Assembly: GCA_963752755.1 (NCBI GenBank) | Contig: CAVVZJ010000011.1 | Span: forward strand, 62,001 to 126,000 | Length of the DNA: 64,000 nucleotides | Reading direction: 5' to 3' | Origin: CAVVZJ01 sp963752755 | GTDB taxonomy: Bacteria > Planctomycetota > Planctomycetia > Isosphaerales > Isosphaeraceae | Shown here: one piece after another, positions 9,767 through 18,561 of the stretch | Layout of the letters: each line of letters starts with the position of its first letter | Position numbering within the stretch: the first letter of the stretch is position 1 | The notes under the pieces: model-generated | What the model saw: only the letters and a program-made list of their open reading frames with translations | Databases searched by the model: none | What the model was told of the DNA's origin: nothing | Translations under genes and position numbers: made by a program

Positions 9767-9977
9767 GCTGACCCTCCTTGGCTGGGGCGGGGACGGTTGC
9801 ACGAATCCCTCACGTGCGGAACTCAACCTAATCTCGACCCGTGCCCCAGTCAAGTGTGCCTTGATGCTCGGACGTGTCCCGCGATTCACTCGGGAACATA
9901 GCACAGGACGAGAACGATTGAGAGCAATCGGTGCGCCAAAATCCGGTTGGCCGCGACCGATCCGGCGGATAACGGGC

Positions 9978-10836
9978 TCAGAACCAGGATGGCTCGGCCT
10001 CACGGTCGCGGTCGCGACGGGCGCCGGGGCCGAGGGCCTCCTGCACCAGCTCGACGAGCCGGGGGCCGTCGATCAGCTCGATCGGATGCTCGGCTGCGAA
10101 CTTCTCGGCGGCCAGGGAGAAGGTCCGGGTGGTGACGAAGAATCCCTTGTGACCCTGGGCGTGGTGGACCGAGCCGAGGAACTTCTGCAGCTCGGGCGAG
10201 CCGACGACGCCCCGGCTGTGGTACTTGCACTGCACGATTCCGCGCAGTCCCGCCCGTGAGACGCGCAGGTCGATCCCCTCGTCGCCGGTGCCGCCGGTGC
10301 GCTCGACGTCGTAGCCGAGCGCCTCGAACAGTTCGGCGACGAACTCCTCGAAGCCCTCGGACGTCAACGACGCGAGCTGGGCGAGCTTCAAGTCGGCCCG
10401 TCTGGCCTGGCTCCGCTGGCGCTCGGAACGCTCGCGGTGCTCGGCGACCGTCTCTCGCAAGATCCGGACGCGGTGCTCGATGCCGGCGTCGCTCGGCGTC
10501 GGGCAGGCGATCGAGGTAGCGATCGATCTTGAACAGGGCGTTGTCGATCGTGTTGTCCAGCCGCGCTCGCTCGGCGCGGGTGAGCTGGTTGTGGAAGCGG
10601 CGATGGATGGCGTAATCCAGGTGCTCCAGCGCTCCCTCAAACTCGGCCGGCGAGCGGATCGCCGGGGCCTCGTCCTGGTAGGGTACGGAGCGGAAGAGCC
10701 AGCCCTGGGCGGCGGGGGCGGTTGGCGATGTGGAGCTTGCCGCCGGAGCCGTCGTGCCTGGTTCGATCTCGGCGAGCCGTCCGCGGAGCCATTCCAGCAA
10801 GAGGGCAGCGCACTGCGGGGGACCCGGGCATTCCAT
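9978..10836 (-). CDS. Mrr-like restriction endonuclease family protein (one frameshift)
   Basis: ATG at 10836 gives MECPGPPQCAALLLEWLRGR, followed by a predicted helical region (FEGALEHLDYAIHRRFHNQL). Near 10490 one indel moves to the frame carrying the catalytic domain. That domain has LTSEGFEEFVAELFEALGYD, then GGTGDEGIDLRVS and IVQCKYHSRG, the D-(x)n-QxK signature of the Mrr/PD-(D/E)xK fold, and finally HHAQGHKGFFVTTRTFS. Such nucleases include modification-dependent type IV restriction enzymes and housekeeping relatives. No methylase or specificity subunit is adjacent, so a defence role is only possible. Length is about 285 residues. Confidence 0.75.
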
Positions 10837-11236
10837 GCGGGGGCGTGACTCCTGGTATTGACATGCTGGGCGAATCGGTCGTGAGGCTTGACGTCTGATC
10901 AGGCTTCCCCCATGGTCCCCGGTTCGCCCTGGGTCGAGCAAGAGCCTCCGCGGTCCGGCAGGGTGGATTCCCTGCGCCGGGTTGGAGGTCGGTCCGCATC
11001 CATGGCCCTTATACGCGAGCAGAGGGGGCTGCCGCGAACGGATTCCGACGATTTTTTCGATAGTTTCGGAGTGGTTGCGGAACCTGCGTCGGGGCCGTTG
11101 GTTGCGGCCGGGGGTGTTCCGGATGCGTTGACTTTGTCGGCCCGCTGGCTCGAAAATCAGGACCGATCCGCTCCCGACCGGGATGGTCAGAGGTTGCGGA
11201 GTGGCTCGGAACAGCATGAAGGGGGAGCCGGTCATC
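10837..11236. other. Divergent intergenic region
   Basis: About 400 bases lie between the Mrr-like gene (minus) and ispD (plus). No RNA, repeat or clear promoter motif was recognised. Confidence 0.4.
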
Positions 11237-12032
11237 ATGGCCGCCACCAGCGGAACCGTTCGCCGTGATCCTGCCCGCCGCCGGTCGCTCGACGCGCTTC
11301 GGCGACCCGAAGCAGAAGAAGATCTTCGCCGACCTGGACGGCCGGGCTGTCTGGCTCCGCGCCGTCGAGCCGTTCGTCAACCGCGACGACGTGGCCCAGG
11401 TCGTCCTCGCCATCGCGCCGGAGGACCGGGAGTTGTTCGAGCGACGCTACCGGGCCAATGTCGCCTTCCTCAATGTGACGGTCATCGACGGCGGCGCCGA
11501 GCGGGTCGATTCGGTGGCGAAAGGACTGGAAGTGCTCGACCCTTCGGTGGCGTTCGTGGCCGTTCACGACGCGGCGCGACCCTGCGTCACGCCCGAACTG
11601 ATCGAAAACGTCTTCGCCGTGACCCGCGAACACGGCGCTGCGGTGCCGGGATATCCCGTGGCCGACACGCTCAAGCGGGTGGCCGATGATGGCACGATCG
11701 TCGAGACCGTCCCCCGTGCCGGTCTGTATGCCATCCAGACGCCCCAGGCGTTCCGCCGCGACCTGCTCTTCCGAGCCTACGCCAACCGCGGGCGGGTTTC
11801 CAGCGTCACGGACTGCGCCCGCCTGGTCGAAGCCCTCGGCGAACCTTGCCAGGTCGTCCCCGGTTCGCCCTTCAATATCAAGATCACCACCGCCGCCGAC
11901 CTCCGTCTCGCCGCGGCAATTCTCCGGGCCACACCGCAGCCACGTCGCGAAGGCTCAATTCACCCCTTCGCAGATGAGCAAACGATGATGTGGGAGGAGG
12001 GCGAGGGGAAGAAGTTCAAGGATCTCTTTTGA
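11237..12032 (+). CDS. ispD: 2-C-methyl-D-erythritol 4-phosphate cytidylyltransferase (one frameshift at the N-terminus)
   Basis: The cytidylyltransferase signature ILPAAGRSTRFGDPKQKKIF is followed by VLAIAPEDRELFERRY, VFVAVHDAARPCV-like sequence (AFVAVHDAARPCVTPELIEN), GYPVADTLKRV and YAIQTPQAFRRDLL. All are classic IspD blocks for CTP and methylerythritol phosphate binding in the MEP isoprenoid pathway. The likely start is ATG 11237 (MAATSGT). One inserted base near 11257 separates it from the main frame, which otherwise opens at ATG 11265. The C-terminal 35 residues after ILRATP are Lys/Glu-rich. No other MEP gene is adjacent. Confidence 0.9.
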
Positions 12033-12192
12033 GTGAGGGCTGACCGATGGCCGATCCTTGTCGGAGTGACGCAAGGGCTCTTTGAGCCAACCGTTGACCG
12101 TCCCCGAGAGCCGTAGTTCCGACTTCCCTTGAAGAGGCCCACGGCGTAACTCCGGGATCGATGGTCGAAGAGAGATGACCTGTCGTGGGGAA

Positions 12193-12606
12193 TCAGTCGC
12201 TCTGTTGCGATTCGAGTTCTTGAATGCGTTGCTTGATCCCCGCCACGGCCCCTTCGGCCTCTCCTGGAGAGCAATACAGGGAGACGCCCGCCTCGGCAAA
12301 GCGAAGCTTCTCAAGGTCCTCAGGGTACTCCAGGCCGACCAGTCGGAAGAGAGTGACCTGGATCGGCGCGGGTAGATTGGCGTACGGGGCCTCGTGGAAC
12401 AATGCGGCGAAGTCGGTGAGATCCTCCCGGGGAGCGGTGGCAACAAGCCAGAGCAACTGGTCGTAGGCTTGGTGATACCGCTCCCGATCGGGGCTGCAGC
12501 CTCTCTCCGTCCCGACCCGACCGATTGGGTCCTCGGAGACGTGCTCACTTCGGGGGGCGCACCAGGCGGCGAGGAGTTTGTCGGCGGCATCTCGGAGCAA
12601 AGACAT
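12193..12606 (-). CDS. Hypothetical protein, 137 aa
   Basis: This is an intact frame from ATG 12606 (MSLLRDAADKLLAAWCAPRS) to 12193. The protein is soluble and acidic, with TAPREDLTDFAALFHEAPY in the middle and a C-terminal coiled stretch (GIKQRIQELESQQSD). It has no signal peptide or recognised domain. It sits 41 bases after the end of the GDSL gene in the same direction and could share its transcript. The function is unknown. Confidence 0.6.
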   Translation of the reverse strand: MSLLRDAADKLLAAWCAPRSEHVSEDPIGRVGTERGCSPDRERYHQAYDQLLWLVATAPREDLTDFAALFHEAPYANLPAPIQVTLFRLVGLEYPEDLEKLRFAEAGVSLYCSPGEAEGAVAGIKQRIQELESQQSD

Positions 12607-12647
12607 AGGGCTGCCTACTCTCTGTCATCGCCATCGGCCTTCTCGCT

Positions 12648-13397
12648 TCATCGCTTCTCCATCAAATCCCAGAGCGTCGGCTCCATCGCGTCCGCCCATT
12701 TCCGGTAGCCGGGGAGGCTGAGGTGAAGGAAGTCCGGCATGAGGGAGCGGGGGATCAGGCCATCGTCGTTGAGGAAGGCGGGGGTGATGTCGAGGTAGTG
12801 GACCATCTTGCCGTCGTCGAGTTTCTTGATGATGGCGTTGACCTGGGCGGGCCGGGGGTCGAGCTGATCGACCTCGATATCCTTCCGCTCGCGGTGGGCC
12901 CCTCGGGGGAAGACACTGAGGAGGAGGATCTTGGTTTCGGGAAGCTTGGAGCGGAGTCGATCGACGATCGCGCGCACCCCCTCAGCGATCTCCTCGGGGG
13001 TGTTGCTGCCGATGTTGTTCGTGCCAATCATCAGGACGGCGACCTTCGGATGGATGCCGTCGATCTCGCCGTGATCGAGTCGCCAGAGGACGTGCTGTGT
13101 GCGGTCGCCGCCAATGCCGAAATTGGCAGCCTTGCGGGCACCGTAGTAACGCTTCCAGACCTCGTTATTGTTCCATCCCTGGGTGATCGAGTCGCCTAGG
13201 AAAAGCAGGTCGATGTCGCCCTGGGCGGCGCGGTCGAGGAACGACTTGTGCAGCTTCGTCCAGAAGTCGTTCTCGCGGGCCTCCGGTTCGGTAGCGGTGC
13301 CACCCTGGTACGACTGGCCGCAGGCGGAGAGGGCCAGCGCGTTGACGAAGGCCAGTGCGAGCAGCCCGAGTCGACGGTTCGGGGACATCCAGCGCAT
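12648..13397 (-). CDS. GDSL/SGNH-hydrolase lipoprotein
   Basis: ATG at 13397 gives a lipoprotein signal, with LALSACGQ as the lipobox. SGNH blocks are all present: FLGDSITQGW (nucleophile Ser), ANFGIGGDRTQHVLW (Gly), VLMIGTNNIGS (Asn) and PDFLHLSLPGY (Asp/His). The 249-residue length is usual for planctomycete platelet-activating-factor acetylhydrolase-like SGNH proteins. These hydrolyse acyl or acetyl esters, often on sugars, in the cell envelope. The frame is intact. It points away from the upstream nitroreductase's end by about 100 bases. Confidence 0.92.
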   Translation of the reverse strand: MRWMSPNRRLGLLALAFVNALALSACGQSYQGGTATEPEARENDFWTKLHKSFLDRAAQGDIDLLFLGDSITQGWNNNEVWKRYYGARKAANFGIGGDRTQHVLWRLDHGEIDGIHPKVAVLMIGTNNIGSNTPEEIAEGVRAIVDRLRSKLPETKILLLSVFPRGAHRERKDIEVDQLDPRPAQVNAIIKKLDDGKMVHYLDITPAFLNDDGLIPRSLMPDFLHLSLPGYRKWADAMEPTLWDLMEKR

Positions 13398-13498
13398 GGG
13401 TTCGAACTCCTCGAACGGAAAGGGATCGGATCAACCGGTGAGCCCGGATTTCGCTTCGGCGTCATCCTAACCGCGCCCCGGGGACGATGCCAGCGGCC

Positions 13499-14203
13499 CT
13501 ACAGCTCGCCGAGTGTCCAGGGCTGGCCGAAGTGCTCCTCGTAGCAAACATGCCCCAGTCCAAACCGGCCGGGAAACGGCTTCTGCTCGGAGGCATGACC
13601 GAGCGCAATGAGACAGCAGACAGCGTGGTCGTCGGGCACGCCGAACGCCTCGCGGACCTTCGGCTCCTCGAAGCCTTCCATCGGGGCGCTTGACACGCCC
13701 AGGCTCTCGGCGGCGATCATCAAGGTGGCGGCGGCCAGCATCGCGGAACGGGTGGCCCAGACAGTCGGGTCGGGCTGGTGCTCCAGGGCCTTGCGGGCGT
13801 TGGACCGCATCGCGAAGCTGATCTCACGGTTGATGACGCCGAGACGCTCCTGGTGATCGGCCATCGGATCGAGATCGTCGCGGTGGGGGTTGAGATAGCC
13901 AAGTACGATCACGACGACGGGGGCTTCGCCGATCTTCGGCTGATTGTAGGCACACGCCTTGAGCCGCTCACGGTTGCGGGCCGATCGTACGACGACGAAC
14001 CGCCAGGGCTGCATGTTGTAGCCCGACGGCGCGAGTGTGGCGAGGTGCAGGATCGTCTTGAGCAGGTCGTCGGCGAGGGGTTTGTCCGGGTCGAAGTGGC
14101 GAGTGGCACGGCGAAGGGCGATCGCCTCGGGCGCCGAAAGGGCCGGTCGGGAGTGGGCGGAAGGATGGGGGGCGTCGATGAGGGGACGGTCAGGTTCGGA
14201 CAT
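13499..14203 (-). CDS. Nitroreductase family protein
   Basis: The start is ATG 14203 (MSEPDRPLIDAPHPSAHSRP). FMN-binding features are RRATRHFDPDKPL near residue 31, LATLAPSGYNMQPWRFVVV near 55, and a C-terminal AESLGVSSAPMEGF and VCCLIALGHA. The 234-residue length suits the family, whose members reduce nitro groups, quinones or enones with NAD(P)H and FMN. It is cytoplasmic and intact. No partner gene hints at the substrate. Confidence 0.92.
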   Translation of the reverse strand: MSEPDRPLIDAPHPSAHSRPALSAPEAIALRRATRHFDPDKPLADDLLKTILHLATLAPSGYNMQPWRFVVVRSARNRERLKACAYNQPKIGEAPVVVIVLGYLNPHRDDLDPMADHQERLGVINREISFAMRSNARKALEHQPDPTVWATRSAMLAAATLMIAAESLGVSSAPMEGFEEPKVREAFGVPDDHAVCCLIALGHASEQKPFPGRFGLGHVCYEEHFGQPWTLGEL

Positions 14204-14370
14204 CGGGGTTTCCACCTCGAAAGAACCGACGGGGCGGGCGGAAGGGCTGGGGTCATGACAACGGCCGCGGCTTGCCTTATGATCCGCGGAGCCTCCAGGG
14301 TGCCGCGACAGGACGTGGCTCCCCTCTCCACGAGACCAGATTCTCCCACGATTGCCAAGGAACCCCACCC

Positions 14371-15018
14371 ATGCCCAGACGTTTGCTCGCCGCCCCGCTG
14401 CTCGCTGGCCTGCTCGCCCTCGCAACCGCCGGAGAGGCCCGTGCCCAGGAAGGGAAGTGGATCTCCCTGTTCGACGGCAAGACTCTCGATGGCTGGGTCA
14501 TCAACAACTTCACCGGTCAGTCGAAGTGGGAGGTTGCCGATGGGATGATGTGCGGCTCGGGCACCGCCTCGATGATCGCCACGGAGAAGGGTGATTACAA
14601 AAACTTCCGCTTCCGTGCGGAGATCAAGATCAACGACAAGGGCAACTCGGGCATGTATTTTCGCTGCCCCAGCGCCAAGCCCGCCTTCACCGATGGCTAT
14701 GAGTGCCAGATCAACAGCACCCACTCCGACCCGATCCGCACCGGCTCAATCTACACCTGGGTCCACATCTTCGAACAGCTCGTTCCTCCCGACACCTGGT
14801 TCACCCAGGAGGTCGAGGTGCAGGACGTGAATTACCGCGGCAAGGTCGTCGCCGCGATCACCGTGCGGGTCAACGACAAGGTCCTCTACCAGTTCCTCGA
14901 CCACACCCGCCAGTTCGGCCCCGGCCACTTCGCCTTCCAACAGCACGACCCCGGTAGCAAGGTCTGCATCCGCAAGGTCGAGGTCATGATCCTGCCCGAC
15001 CGGACGCCGGGGCAGTGA
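14371..15018 (+). CDS. Secreted DUF1080 (3-keto-disaccharide hydrolase-like) protein
   Basis: ATG at 14371 gives a signal peptide (MPRRLLAAPLLAGLLALATA, cleaved near EARAQEG). A single DUF1080 jelly-roll domain follows: WISLFDGKTLDGWVINN, WEVADGMMCGSG, KNFRFRAEIKINDKGNSG, GYECQINSTH and FAFQQHDPGSKVCIRKVEV. The protein has 215 residues and is intact. Related proteins act on 3-keto-glycosides or bind sugars outside the cell, and planctomycetes carry many paralogues. No oxidoreductase partner lies beside it. Confidence 0.92.
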   Translation: MPRRLLAAPLLAGLLALATAGEARAQEGKWISLFDGKTLDGWVINNFTGQSKWEVADGMMCGSGTASMIATEKGDYKNFRFRAEIKINDKGNSGMYFRCPSAKPAFTDGYECQINSTHSDPIRTGSIYTWVHIFEQLVPPDTWFTQEVEVQDVNYRGKVVAAITVRVNDKVLYQFLDHTRQFGPGHFAFQQHDPGSKVCIRKVEVMILPDRTPGQ

Positions 15019-15107
15019 GCCTGGGGACGATTGTTTGAATCCGGGCCGATGACGGAAGAAAACCTCATTCGTCATCGGCCGTCGACCATTCCTCTCAGGA
15101 GCCTCCC

Positions 15108-15317
15108 ATGAGCCCACCCGACCCGCCGAAGCTCTCTGATGAGACGATCCGCCTGACGGCTGAGGAGGTCATCCAGCTTCCGACGACCAAGGCGCAGCGG
15201 GATGGCCTCCGCCAGATCCTCGACGGCTTGCTCGCCGAGATCCGTCTGGTGCGCCTGGAGGACCGCGAAGGTGCAGAACCGCCCTTGATCTACGCGCCGG
15301 GAGACTGGACCCCATGA
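15108..15317 (+). CDS. Small protein upstream of the amidase, 69 aa
   Basis: ATG at 15108 gives MSPPDPPKLSDETIRLTAEE and the frame ends at 15317, overlapping the amidase ATG at 15314. Helical sequence (GLRQILDGLLAEIRLVRLED) is followed by a Pro-rich tail. The position and size recall GatC before GatA, but I see no GatC motif, so the resemblance is positional only. Translational coupling to the amidase suggests an accessory subunit. Confidence 0.65.
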   Translation: MSPPDPPKLSDETIRLTAEEVIQLPTTKAQRDGLRQILDGLLAEIRLVRLEDREGAEPPLIYAPGDWTP

Positions 15318-16744
15318 TCGACCTGACCGCCAGCAATGCCCGCGAGATCGCCCGACGTGTCCAGCGCCGCGAGGTCTCGGCTGTCGAAGTCGCCCGGTCC
15401 GCGCTGGAGCGGATCAACGGCTTGAATGAACAGTTGCACGCGTTCATCACCGTTCTGCCCGACGCCGCCCTGGCCGAGGCCGAGCGGGTTGATCGGGCCG
15501 TCGCCGCGGGCGAAGAATTGCCGCTGGCGGGCGTGCCCCTGTCAGTCAAGGATGGCTTCTGGGTCCGGGGCGTGCCATGCACGAACGGCTCGAAACTCCT
15601 GGCCGACTTCGTACCAGATGACGACGCCGAGGCCGTCGCCCGGCTCCGCAAGGCGGGCTGCGTGGTCGTCGGCAAATCCAATATGCATGAGTTTGCCTAT
15701 GGTTTTACCAGTCGCAATCCCCACCACGGCGATGCCCGGAACCCGTGGGACGTCTCCCGCGTCCCCGGCGGCAGCAGTGGCGGCAACGCCGTGGCACTCG
15801 CGACGGGCATGGCCCTCGGCGCCGTCGGCGGCGACACTGGCGGCTCGGTCCGCCAGCCGGCGGCGCTCTGCGGCGTGGTCGGGTTGAAGGTGACGTATGG
15901 CCGCGTGAGTCGCTATGGGGGCTTTCCCCTGAGCTGGTCGATGGACACCGTCGGCCCGATGACCCGCACCGTCGCCGATGCCGCGGCCATGCTCGCCGTC
16001 ATGGCCGGTCCCGACCCGAAGGACGACACGACCTCCACGAAGGACGTGCCCGACTACCTCGCCGCTGATCGGCTTGACGGTCAACGCCCCCTGAACGGCC
16101 TCCGCGTCGGCGTGCCGCACGACCGCTTCCTCGAAGCGATGGAACCCGACGTCGGCGCCGCGGTCCAGGAGGCGATCCACGTCCTCCAAGACCAGGGCGC
16201 ATCGCTCGTCGAGGCTGCGATGCCGTCGCTCGATCCCGTTGTCGGTGCCCACCGCGCCATCATTTTCGGCGAGGCTTCCGCGGCCTATGAGGATCTGATC
16301 CGTAACCGCGCCGGCGAGCTGAGCGACGAGGTCCACGGCCTGCTCAAGGCTGGCCTCTTCCTCACGGCCACGCAGTACCTCGGGGCCCAGCAGGCTCGCA
16401 AGAAGATCGTGGCCGAGTTCCGGGCGTTGTGGAAGTCGTTCGACGTGCTCATCACCGCCACCAGCCCGATCGCTGCCTCCCCGATCGAGGCGATGACCAC
16501 CCACCTCGGCGATCGAGATATCCCCCTCGTCCGCGCCTATCTCGACCTGACACTCCCCTTCAACCTCACTGGCCAGCCCGCGCTCTCGGTCCCCTGCGGG
16601 TTCACGAGGTCGGACCTGCCCGTCGGCCTGCAACTCGTCGGCCGGCCCTTCGACGAGGCGACCTTGCTCCGTGCCGGCGCTGCCTATGAGTTGGCGACTG
16701 ACTGGCATCGTCGCGTCCCGCCGATCGTCGCCGGCCGCGGCTGA
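15314..16744 (+). CDS. Amidase-signature family hydrolase (GatA-like)
   Basis: ATG at 15314 opens an intact 476-residue protein. The Ser-cisSer-Lys triad is visible: Lys79 in PLSVKDGF, Ser154 in PGGSSGGNA, and Ser178 in GGDTGGSVRQPAAL. KSNMHEFAYGFTSRNPHHGD and MDTVGPMTRTVADAA are also family-typical. It may be a GatA of the Glu/Asp-tRNA amidotransferase or a stand-alone amidase. GatB is absent nearby and the class IV aminotransferase follows 23 bases later, so a catabolic amidase or transamidation pair is possible. It acts in the cytoplasm. Confidence 0.9.
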   Translation: MIDLTASNAREIARRVQRREVSAVEVARSALERINGLNEQLHAFITVLPDAALAEAERVDRAVAAGEELPLAGVPLSVKDGFWVRGVPCTNGSKLLADFVPDDDAEAVARLRKAGCVVVGKSNMHEFAYGFTSRNPHHGDARNPWDVSRVPGGSSGGNAVALATGMALGAVGGDTGGSVRQPAALCGVVGLKVTYGRVSRYGGFPLSWSMDTVGPMTRTVADAAAMLAVMAGPDPKDDTTSTKDVPDYLAADRLDGQRPLNGLRVGVPHDRFLEAMEPDVGAAVQEAIHVLQDQGASLVEAAMPSLDPVVGAHRAIIFGEASAAYEDLIRNRAGELSDEVHGLLKAGLFLTATQYLGAQQARKKIVAEFRALWKSFDVLITATSPIAASPIEAMTTHLGDRDIPLVRAYLDLTLPFNLTGQPALSVPCGFTRSDLPVGLQLVGRPFDEATLLRAGAAYELATDWHRRVPPIVAGRG

Positions 16745-16767
16745 GGCATTCACTAGGCCCGCTCCCG

Positions 16768-17670
16768 ATGCTTCAATCCTTCCACGAACAGAACCGCGAC
16801 CTGATCGTCAACATCAACGGCCGCCTGGTCCACCGCGACCAGGCGGGCATCAGCCCGTTTGACTCAGTCGTCCAGGGCGGCGATGCCGTCTGGGAAGGGC
16901 TCCGCCTCTACGACGGTCGCATCTTCAAACTTATTGAACACCTCGACCGCCTCCGCGGCTCCGCCCTCGCGTTGGCTTTCGCCGAGATCCCGAGCCACGA
17001 GGCGATCACGCAGGAGATCCGCCGCACGCTCGAAGCGAACAAAATGCGTGATGGTGTTCATGTCCGCCTGACACTCACGCGGGGCGTCAAGTACACCTCC
17101 GGCATGGACCCGCGCCTGAACACGGCCGGGCCGACCTTGATAGTCCTCGCCGAGCACAAGCCGCCGGTTTACGACAAGGGAGGGATCACCCTCATCACCA
17201 GCAACGTCCGCCGTCCGGGCCCCGACGTGCTCGACCCCAAGATCCACCACGGCAACCTGATCAACTCCATCCTCGCCAAGATCCAGGCCAATGCCGCCGG
17301 CGCCGATGACGCCTTGATGCTCGATCCGCGAGGGTTCGTTGCCGAGACGAACGCCACCCACGTCTTCCTCGTCTCCGGCGGTACCGTCCTGACCGGCCAC
17401 ACTCACGCCTGCCCCGAGGGGATCACCCGTGCCACGGTGCTCGAACTCTGCCGCGACGCCGGCATCCCCCACGAAGTCCGCGACCTCTCGCTGACCGAGT
17501 TCTATCGCGCCGACGAGGTCTTCTGCACCGGCACGATGGGCGAACTGGCCCCCGTGCTCTCCATCGATGGCCGCCGCATCGGCAACGGCCAGCCTGGCTC
17601 ACTGATGCAACGATTGAGCACTCTCTATCGCGATCTGACTGCCCGCGAGGGCACACGGGTCGTCGATTGA
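16768..17670 (+). CDS. Class IV PLP-dependent aminotransferase (BCAT/D-amino acid transaminase fold)
   Basis: ATG at 16768 encodes an intact 300-residue protein. Features are GDAVWEGLRLYDGRIFKLIE near 38-57, the PLP lysine at about 158 in LDPKIHHGNLINSILAK, DALMLDPRGFVAETNATHVF around 185 and VFCTGTMGELAPV near the end. These fit fold-type IV enzymes: branched-chain aminotransferase, D-alanine aminotransferase or 4-amino-4-deoxychorismate lyase. The order of motifs favours a BCAT-like enzyme. It follows the amidase by 23 bases and probably shares its transcript. Confidence 0.9.
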   Translation: MLQSFHEQNRDLIVNINGRLVHRDQAGISPFDSVVQGGDAVWEGLRLYDGRIFKLIEHLDRLRGSALALAFAEIPSHEAITQEIRRTLEANKMRDGVHVRLTLTRGVKYTSGMDPRLNTAGPTLIVLAEHKPPVYDKGGITLITSNVRRPGPDVLDPKIHHGNLINSILAKIQANAAGADDALMLDPRGFVAETNATHVFLVSGGTVLTGHTHACPEGITRATVLELCRDAGIPHEVRDLSLTEFYRADEVFCTGTMGELAPVLSIDGRRIGNGQPGSLMQRLSTLYRDLTAREGTRVVD

Positions 17671-17684
17671 GCGACAAGAATCAG

Positions 17685-17753
17685 CAGGGACGTGAGGATT
17701 CAAACCCCATCCGCCCGGGTTGGAGCCGGGGCCTCTCCCAGGAGAACATCCCT
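17685..17753 (-). tRNA. tRNA-Trp (CCA anticodon)
   Basis: This gene has 69 nt. The acceptor AGGGATG pairs with CGTCCCT and the discriminator is G, as in bacterial tRNA-Trp. The D-stem is CTC/GAG. The anticodon stem CCCGG/CCGGG encloses the loop CTCCAAC (anticodon CCA). The T-arm loop is TTTGAAT. CCA is not encoded. It lies on the other side of the HNH gene from the main array, in the same orientation. Confidence 0.85.
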
Positions 17754-17774
17754 ATTTTTCAGGATATGATACTT

Positions 17775-17845
17775 CTTCGTAGGTGGGCTCCGCCCACCGA
17801 TCCACTGATCAGGGGTCGATCGGTGGGCGAACCCTCCCTACGAAG
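17775..17845. repeat. Dispersed palindromic repeat (full copy)
   Basis: The left arm (cttcgtaggtgggctccg, then cccaccgatc) and right arm (gatcggtgggcgaacc, then ctccctacgaag) form a long imperfect inverted repeat around a short centre. A related half-copy is at 4725-4750. It is short, carries no ORF and lies in the tRNA/HNH intergenic space, like REP or MITE-type elements. Confidence 0.75.
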
Positions 17846-17869
17846 ATTCGATATCCAGGTGATTCGTGA

Positions 17870-18472
17870 TCACGCCAGGGCCACTGCTGGCTCATGCGGC
17901 AGGAACTTCGACCAGCTTGCCAACTTGGCCCCCCTGGCTGCGTAGAATGGCCGCCACTCCGGCCGGCTGGGCGTGCGACGCAGCCGCAGGCCCGCCTGCT
18001 CGGGGGTGCGGTCGGCCTTCAGGGCGTTGCAAGAGACGCAAGCCGCCACGCAGTTTGCCCAGTTCGACGGCCCGCCCTGCGAGCGCGGGACGACATGGTC
18101 GATCGTGATCGACTCCCAGCCCGGCTGGCCGCCGCAGTACTGGCAGGTGTGGTAGTCGCGCCTGGCGACATTGCGCCGGCTGAACGCCACGCCCACCGCC
18201 GGCAAGCGGTCGAACCGCGCCAGGCAGATCACCTCAGGGGCCCGTAGTCGCAACCGAGCCGTCCTCACGGACGGGGCCTCCGGCTTCGGCTCCAGCATCG
18301 ACCACTCGTTCCAGCCATAGATCTGGTAATCCTCCGGATCGACGGCGCGGGCCACATCGTTCCAGAGCATGACCAAGGCTCGCTCGACTGTCGTCACGTG
18401 GACCGGCCTCCAGTGGCGGTTTAGCACCAGCGAAGGTTGCTCGAGGATCTCCACCCCCCACCTCCCCCTCAA
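17870..18472 (-). CDS. HNH endonuclease embedded in the tRNA array
   Basis: An intact 200-residue frame runs from ATG 18472 to 17870. The C-terminal half carries an HNH domain: a CQYC pair at 110/113, IDHVVPRSQGG around 124-134, Asn140, and a CVSC pair at 145/148, with RRDYHTC before it. The N-terminal half (PSLVLNRHWRPVHVTTVERA, AVDPEDYQIYGWNEW) is the extension seen in a widespread cyanobacterial/planctomycete HNH family. It lies between tRNA-Trp and tRNA-His on the same strand, only 16 bases from the latter. It could be a housekeeping nuclease or a homing-type enzyme. The sequence alone does not decide. Confidence 0.88.
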   Translation of the reverse strand: MRGRWGVEILEQPSLVLNRHWRPVHVTTVERALVMLWNDVARAVDPEDYQIYGWNEWSMLEPKPEAPSVRTARLRLRAPEVICLARFDRLPAVGVAFSRRNVARRDYHTCQYCGGQPGWESITIDHVVPRSQGGPSNWANCVAACVSCNALKADRTPEQAGLRLRRTPSRPEWRPFYAARGAKLASWSKFLPHEPAVALA

Positions 18473-18488
18473 TGCCCGACGCGGCCCA

Positions 18489-18561
18489 TGTGCCTGACCG
18501 GACTCGAACCGGCATCTCCGGCCTCACAAGCCGGCATGCTCGCCCTTTGCACCACAGACAC
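18489..18561 (-). tRNA. tRNA-His-like (GTG anticodon), lacking the usual G-1:C73 pair
   Basis: This gene has 73 nt. The acceptor GTGTCTG pairs with CAGGCAC, with one G-U. The anticodon stem CCGGC/GCCGG encloses the loop TTGTGAG (GTG). The T-arm is GCCGG/CCGGT around TTCGAGT. Position -1 is T and position 73 is A, so the G-1:C73 identity pair of standard bacterial tRNA-His is absent. Confidence 0.8.
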
